27,289 nt of DNA from CAZGTQ01 sp964528575. Its GTDB lineage: Bacteria > Planctomycetota > UBA1135 > GCA-002686595. Both the position numbers and the translations under genes were made by a program. The stretch lies in NCBI GenBank assembly GCA_964528575.1, contig CAZGTQ010000449.1:1-27289 (forward strand), written 5' to 3'. Under the pieces are notes generated by a model. The model saw only the letters and a program-made list of their open reading frames with translations, did not search any database and was not told the DNA's origin. Positions 23,792 through 27,289 of this stretch are shown here, one piece after another (within the stretch, counting starts at the first letter, position 1; each line of letters opens with the position of its first letter).

Positions 23792-25575
23792 CGGACGGGT
23801 CGGCCCGCGCCGCGCGCGAGCGTGCGCGCACCGACGAACGGCTCGTCGAGCCGGTCCCAGCGCTCGCGCGCGCCGCCCGGCCACAGCACGTCGACCGCGC
23901 GCACCGCGCCGGGGAGCCCCGTCACGACGATCGGCTCGCTCGCGCTCGCGTACGAGCGTCCCGCGTCGACGCGGCGCAGGAGCGCCGTGCCGTCCGTGAG
24001 CTCGATCCACACGCTCGCTCCGAGCCCGCGGGGGTTGCCGGGGCCGCCGTCGAGGCGCAGCGCGAGAGCGGGCCGCGTGCCCGGCTCGCCGAGCAGCACC
24101 TGAGGCGGCTCGTCGTTGCCAGCGAGCACGAAATCGAGGTCGCCGTCGCCGTCGAGGTCGCCGCTCGCGCTGCCGCGCGTGACCGTGGCTCGCGCGAGCC
24201 CCGGCGCGACCGACGCGAGGTCCGCCTCGACGAAGCGGCCGCGGCCGTCGCCGAGGAACACCTGGTTCGGCTGCGCGTAGCGGCGGTTGTCGGCGATCTC
24301 CTCGACGTTGTCGATGATGTGGCCGTTCGCGACGACGAGGTCGAGGTCGCCGTCGTGGTCGAGGTCGGCGAAGAGCGCGCCGAAGCCGACGCGCAGCCGG
24401 CTCGGCTCGGCGAGCCCCGCCGCGGACGTGCGGTCGGCGAAGCGCGGCGCCGAGCCGGGCTGCGTGCGGTTGGCGTACAGCGTGTTCGTCTCGAGGTCGA
24501 GATTGGTGACGAACAGGTCGAAGTCGCCGTCGCCGTCGACGTCGCCGGTGTCCACGCCCATGCCGGCCTCGGTGCGGCCCGCGGAGTTGAACGCGGTCGC
24601 GCTCGCCGCCCCGACCTCCGCGAACCGGCCGCCGACGTTGTGGAACAGGAAGTTCGGCGTCGAGTCGTTCGCGACGTACAGGTCGACCCAGCCGTCGAGG
24701 TCGACGTCCGTCGGCACGACGCCCAGGCCCTTGCCGGGCGGCACGTCGACGCCGCTCTCGGCGGTCGCGTCGGCGAGCCCGCCGCGCCCGTCGTTGCGCA
24801 GGAGCTGGTCGGCCTCCGCGACGAACCGGTCGGGGTGCGGGTAGCCGAGGAAGCCGGCCGGGGCGAGCCCGTTGAGGGCCGGGTCGCGGTGCGATCCCGG
24901 CGGGCAGCGCACGTAGTGGACGACGTACAGGTCGAGGTCGCCGTCGGCGTCGTGGTCGAGGAACGCGGCGGACACGCTCCAGCGCTCCTCCGCCAGCGCC
25001 GGCACGTCCGCGCGCACGAAGCCGGCCGGCGTCTGGACGTACAGCGCGTCCGGACCCCAGTTGAGCACGAGCAGGTCGTCCGCGCCGTCGCCGTCGACGT
25101 CGCCGACCGCGCAGCCCATCGCGTAGCCCTCGTCGTCCGCCCCGCGCGCGCCGGGGACGAGCGCGAAGCGCGCCGCGCCGTCGTTCGCGTAGAGCGCGTT
25201 GGCCGCCGCCGCGCGCTCGTGGGATGCGACCTCGCGCAGCGGTCCCGACTGCGGCAGGTAGACGTCGAGATCGCCGTCGCCGTCCGCGTCGAGCAGGCCC
25301 ACGCCGCCGCCCATCGTCTCGGGCAGCTCGCGGTTGCCGGTCCCGCCGTGGCGGTGCACGAAGTCGATCCCGCACGCGGCCCCCAGCTCGCGCAGGAGCG
25401 GACGTTGCTCCGCGGACATCGCGGTGGGCGGCGCGGCCGGCGGCGCAGGCATGGACCCCGAGCCGCGCGCGGGCGGGTCGCAGGCCAGGCCGCCGAGGGC
25501 GGAGGCCGCGAGCGCGACGAGCGCTCCGCGCGCGGCGCGCGGGCGGGGTCGATGGGAGGGGCGGGCGGTGGACAC
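23788..25575 (-). CDS. CRTAC1-type lipoprotein with FG-GAP/VCBS repeats and ASPIC/UnbV domain
   Basis: The product has 595 residues from GTG 25575. This start gives a basic n-region and a lipobox (L-G-G-L-A-C); the frame upstream is non-coding in character. At least seven calcium-binding loops of the type DxDxDGxxD are visible, among them DADGDGDLD, DVDGDGADD, DHDADGDLD, DVDLDGWVD, DVDGDGDFD, DLDHDGDLD and DLDGDGDLD. Together they form a seven-bladed propeller. The C-terminal ASPIC/UnbV domain is marked by GNPRGLGASVWIEL and DVLWPGGARERW. These proteins are abundant in Planctomycetota and Acidobacteria. They sit on the cell surface with unknown ligands and are often encoded next to TPR proteins, as here. 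Confidence 0.92.
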   Translation of the reverse strand: MSTARPSHRPRPRAARGALVALAASALGGLACDPPARGSGSMPAPPAAPPTAMSAEQRPLLRELGAACGIDFVHRHGGTGNRELPETMGGGVGLLDADGDGDLDVYLPQSGPLREVASHERAAAANALYANDGAARFALVPGARGADDEGYAMGCAVGDVDGDGADDLLVLNWGPDALYVQTPAGFVRADVPALAEERWSVSAAFLDHDADGDLDLYVVHYVRCPPGSHRDPALNGLAPAGFLGYPHPDRFVAEADQLLRNDGRGGLADATAESGVDVPPGKGLGVVPTDVDLDGWVDLYVANDSTPNFLFHNVGGRFAEVGAASATAFNSAGRTEAGMGVDTGDVDGDGDFDLFVTNLDLETNTLYANRTQPGSAPRFADRTSAAGLAEPSRLRVGFGALFADLDHDGDLDLVVANGHIIDNVEEIADNRRYAQPNQVFLGDGRGRFVEADLASVAPGLARATVTRGSASGDLDGDGDLDFVLAGNDEPPQVLLGEPGTRPALALRLDGGPGNPRGLGASVWIELTDGTALLRRVDAGRSYASASEPIVVTGLPGAVRAVDVLWPGGARERWDRLDEPFVGARTLARGAGRPVR

Positions 25576-25749
25576 GCGGACGTCGCCCGGGGCGGGAGTC
25601 GCTGGGAGCGCAGTGTAGGAGAAGCGGGGGGGCGCGGGGGAGCGGGAGGAAACGGGAGGATCGTTCCCGGAACTCTCGGAACCCGGCGGCAACGCCTCCC
25701 GTCCTTGAAGGCGCTCGAGGTTCGGTTCCGCTTCGGCGGGGTTGACCAG

Positions 25750-25928
25750 AGCAGCCGTTGTCACGCGGGGTAAGCCGGTGTTCGGTTGACCGGGGTGAGT
25801 CGCAAGACGATCCCTATGAGGTCGTCCCCGTGAGTCTCGGGATTGGCCGGTTCTCGTGACGTCGACCAACGGCACCTCACAACGGCGGTCCCCAGGGTCA
25901 CTCCTGAGGGCCGCCGTCTTTCTTTTTC
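25750..25928 (+). ncRNA. Candidate small structured RNA, family unknown
   Basis: A long-range stem closes the region: GCCGTTG (25754-25760) pairs with CAACGGC (25867-25873), and TCACG (25761-25765) pairs with CGTGA (25855-25859), leaving 7 nt bulged on the 3' side. Inside, AAGCCGG (25772-25778) can pair with CCGGTT (25847-25852) with one bulged G, and CGGG (25791-25794) with CCCG (25827-25830). A hairpin forms from 25806-25810 and 25822-25826. A strong terminator on the same strand follows 8 nt later. No plus-strand gene lies upstream of this terminator for more than 1.7 kb, and none lies between it and 27106, so it is neither a gene end nor an obvious leader. It does not match SRP RNA, tmRNA, RNase P RNA or the common riboswitches by eye. 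The 5' end is unmapped. Confidence 0.45.
25882..25928 (+). terminator. Strong intrinsic terminator, plus strand
   Basis: The 15-bp stem pairs 25882-25896 with 25903-25917. It has one mismatch and one G-U pair and encloses a 6-nt loop (GTCACT). It is followed directly by CTTTCTTTTT (25918-25927). The T tract is only on this strand, so the transcript ending here runs left to right. Confidence 0.8.
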
Positions 25929-26004
25929 GGCTCCACGCCCCGCGCATGCCGGGCCGTCGCGTCGTGCCGGCACGTGGCGTCGCCGGGCCGAGGCGTCGTC
26001 GCGC

Positions 26005-27033
26005 TCAGTCGCGGTCGAGCTCGGCCCGACGCGCCTCGACGTCGTCGCCGCGCGCGCGCCAGAGCTCCTCGAGCAGGGCGAGCGCCGCGGGCGAGCGCTC
26101 GCGCTCGACGACGAGCGCGCGCAGCTCCGCTTCGGCGCGCTCGATCTCTCCCGCCGCGAGGTCGGCCTGCGCGAGCGCGAGCGCGCGGTCGTGCGCGGAC
26201 GTCCCCGCCGGCAGGCCCAGGTCGTCGATGCGCGCGAGCCGCGCGTGGACCGCGGCCTGGGCGTCGGCTTCCTCGAAGCGTCCCAGCTCGCGCAGCGCGC
26301 TCGCGTGCGCGTAGCGCGCCTCGAGCGACTCGGGCAGCGCCCGCACGGCGGCGGCGAGCAGCGGCTCGGCCTGCGCGGCGTCGCCGGCTTCGAGCGCGAG
26401 CTGTCCTAGCACGAGCTTGAGGTCGCCGTCGAACGCGCTCACGCCGAGCCCCGCCTCGGCCGCCCGCCGGGCGCCCTCGGCGTCGCCGAGCCGGCGCAGG
26501 ACGCGCGCGCGCTCGCGCAGCGCGGGCAGGTTGCGCGGGTCGCGCTCGAGCAGCCCCGCGAGCAGCGCCTCGGCGGCCGCGGGCTCCTGGCGGTCCAGCA
26601 GGCCGAGCGCCCCCTCGAAGAGCGCGCGCGGGTCGTCCGGCTCGGCGCGCAGCGCGAGGCCGACGAGCTGCAGCGATCGTTCGGGGAAGAGCGCGGCGCG
26701 GTAGAGCCTGGCGAGCTCGAGCAGGAGCTCGACATCGTCCGTGCGGTGCTCGGCGAGCAGGCGCAGCGTGCTGGCGCGCGCGAGGAGCGCATGCTGGCCC
26801 TCGGTGCCCCAGGCGCTGGGGTGCGCGGGGATCGCGGCTTGCGCGACGAGGCGGGCGCGCACGTCCTCGACGCGGAGGCGCGCAACGCGCGGCTCGTCGA
26901 GCGGGGGGCCGGCGCTCGCGCGGGGAGCCTCGGGCGCCGCGCTCTCGCTCACCGCGGCCGGCTCGTTCGCGGGACAGGCGAGCAGCCAGCCCGCGAGCGC
27001 GGCCGCGACCCCGATCCGAGCTGCTCTGCGCAT
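26005..27033 (-). CDS. TPR-repeat lipoprotein
   Basis: The product has 342 residues from ATG 27033; GTG 27051 is an in-frame alternative that would only duplicate the RRAAR segment. The signal peptide ends W-L-L-A-C (Cys20 from this start), marking a lipoprotein. After an Ala/Pro/Ser-rich linker, the rest is helical with tetratricopeptide-like repeats of about 34 residues (for example AELLLE-LARLYRAALFPERSLQLV and ARYAHASALRELGRFEEADAQ). Six to eight repeats can be counted loosely. It is upstream of the CRTAC1-type lipoprotein gene on the same strand. The two families are often found together and may form a surface complex, but the 429-bp gap means co-transcription is not assured. Confidence 0.8.
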   Translation of the reverse strand: MRRAARIGVAAALAGWLLACPANEPAAVSESAAPEAPRASAGPPLDEPRVARLRVEDVRARLVAQAAIPAHPSAWGTEGQHALLARASTLRLLAEHRTDDVELLLELARLYRAALFPERSLQLVGLALRAEPDDPRALFEGALGLLDRQEPAAAEALLAGLLERDPRNLPALRERARVLRRLGDAEGARRAAEAGLGVSAFDGDLKLVLGQLALEAGDAAQAEPLLAAAVRALPESLEARYAHASALRELGRFEEADAQAAVHARLARIDDLGLPAGTSAHDRALALAQADLAAGEIERAEAELRALVVERERSPAALALLEELWRARGDDVEARRAELDRD

Positions 27034-27105
27034 CCGGGCTGCTCTGCGCACGTGCGCATGCTACCGCGCTTCCGCCGCGCGCGCCGCGGGTCTACCCTCG
27101 GGCGC

Positions 27106-27289
27106 ATGAACCACGACGAGAGCGAGCGATCGCGCGCCGAGGGCGCCGCCCACGCGGCGCGGGAAGAGCGTCCGTCCGGCGCCGTGCGCGATCACGCGTT
27201 CGAGCGGCGCGGGCTGCTCGGCGGCGCCGCGGCGCGGGCGCTCACGGCGGCGGCGGGCGCGGCGCCGGCGGCGCACGGCGCGCGGCGCA
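27106..27289 (+). CDS. N-terminal fragment of a protein with a possible Tat signal (runs off window)
   Basis: The frame opens at ATG 27106 and has no stop before the window ends; 61 residues are visible. A charged, Glu/Arg/Ala-rich leader of about 33 residues precedes FERRGLLGGAA and a long Ala-rich weakly hydrophobic stretch, which fits a twin-arginine export signal (RR-x-L-L core). The mature domain is outside the window, so the function is unknown. It diverges from the TPR lipoprotein gene across about 70 bp that contains the palindrome TGCGCACGTGCGCA. Confidence 0.5.
   Translation, partial: MNHDESERSRAEGAAHAAREERPSGAVRDHAFERRGLLGGAAARALTAAAGAAPAAHGARR

Larger units (their letters stand above)
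25576..26004. other. 429-bp intergenic region between two minus-strand lipoprotein genes
   Basis: No convincing gene is visible on either strand. The left third contains G-rich purine runs (25621-25660) and the inverted pair GTTCC-C-GGAAC at 25663-25673, followed by another GGAAC. TTGACC occurs at 25742 and again at 25786. The right half holds the structured-RNA candidate and its terminator, listed separately. The promoter of the CRTAC1-type gene must also lie here on the minus strand, but I cannot place it. Confidence 0.5.

Noticed and set aside
25663..25682. GTTCC-C-GGAAC plus a third GGAAC as an operator or ECF-sigma promoter
   Set aside because: Arms of 5 bp are expected by chance here, and the distance from GGAAC to the nearest GTC does not fit an ECF promoter.
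25742..25820. TTGACC at 25742 or 25786 as the -35 box of the small-RNA candidate
   Set aside because: No acceptable -10 box lies 16-18 bp downstream of either copy, and both would start transcription inside the predicted closing stem or domain.
25576..25947. N-terminal extension of the CRTAC1-type protein to 25947
   Set aside because: It would place 124 non-hydrophobic residues before a clear lipoprotein signal and would run through the intrinsic terminator hairpin.

Overview
The window is very GC-rich (roughly 70% or more by eye), densely coded bacterial chromosome. GTG starts are frequent, stop/start overlaps are common, and few genes have a strong Shine-Dalgarno sequence. The mix of an ASPIC/UnbV-FG-GAP lipoprotein with a TPR lipoprotein partner, an exported TPR-CHAT protein, and a complete aa3-type oxidase locus suggests Planctomycetota or a neighbouring deep lineage. 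This is inference; no rRNA or marker gene is present to fix it.

Layout. 1-633: the tail of an unrecognised membrane-anchored protein and a small four-helix membrane protein. 858-9946: a tightly packed plus-strand cytochrome c oxidase operon in the order diheme cytochrome c lipoprotein, coxB, coxA (A2-type heme-copper oxidase), ctaA, ctaB, coxC, coxD, sco, ctaM-like DUF420, a small thiol/selenol membrane protein, and ogt. 9949-13506 (minus): a secreted protein with ten 42-residue TPRs and a C-terminal CHAT protease domain. 13650-17387: a beta-propeller-like exported protein, a Nudix hydrolase, a polytopic GT-C-like membrane protein and a small basic coiled-coil protein. 17724-23791: purine salvage and tRNA/rRNA modification genes (hpt, an RluA-type pseudouridine synthase, truD with an RG-rich tail, an MTA phosphorylase) followed by an M28 peptidase-like lipoprotein. 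23788-27033 (minus): the CRTAC1-type lipoprotein and a TPR lipoprotein, separated by a 429-bp gap that holds a plus-strand structured-RNA candidate ending in a strong intrinsic terminator. 27106-end: the start of a protein with a possible Tat signal.

Main discovery. Directly after the DUF420/CtaM gene, a 106-codon reading frame (9096-9416) is interrupted only by an in-frame TGA at 9186-9188. That codon sits where the first residue of a CxxC motif would be, just after a signal peptide, giving U-E-S-C-K. A hairpin with a GGTC apical loop starts a few bases downstream and has bacterial-SECIS geometry. The 3' end of the frame overlaps the ogt start as ATGA. I read this as an uncatalogued selenoprotein of the oxidase assembly (copper/thiol) machinery, co-transcribed with sco and ctaM. 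A conventional gene caller would miss it.

How the genes work together. Cytochrome c feeds the CuA site of CoxB, and CoxA/C/D form the oxidase. CtaB and CtaA make heme O and then heme A. Sco, the DUF420 protein and the selenoprotein candidate would load copper or keep CuA thiols reduced.
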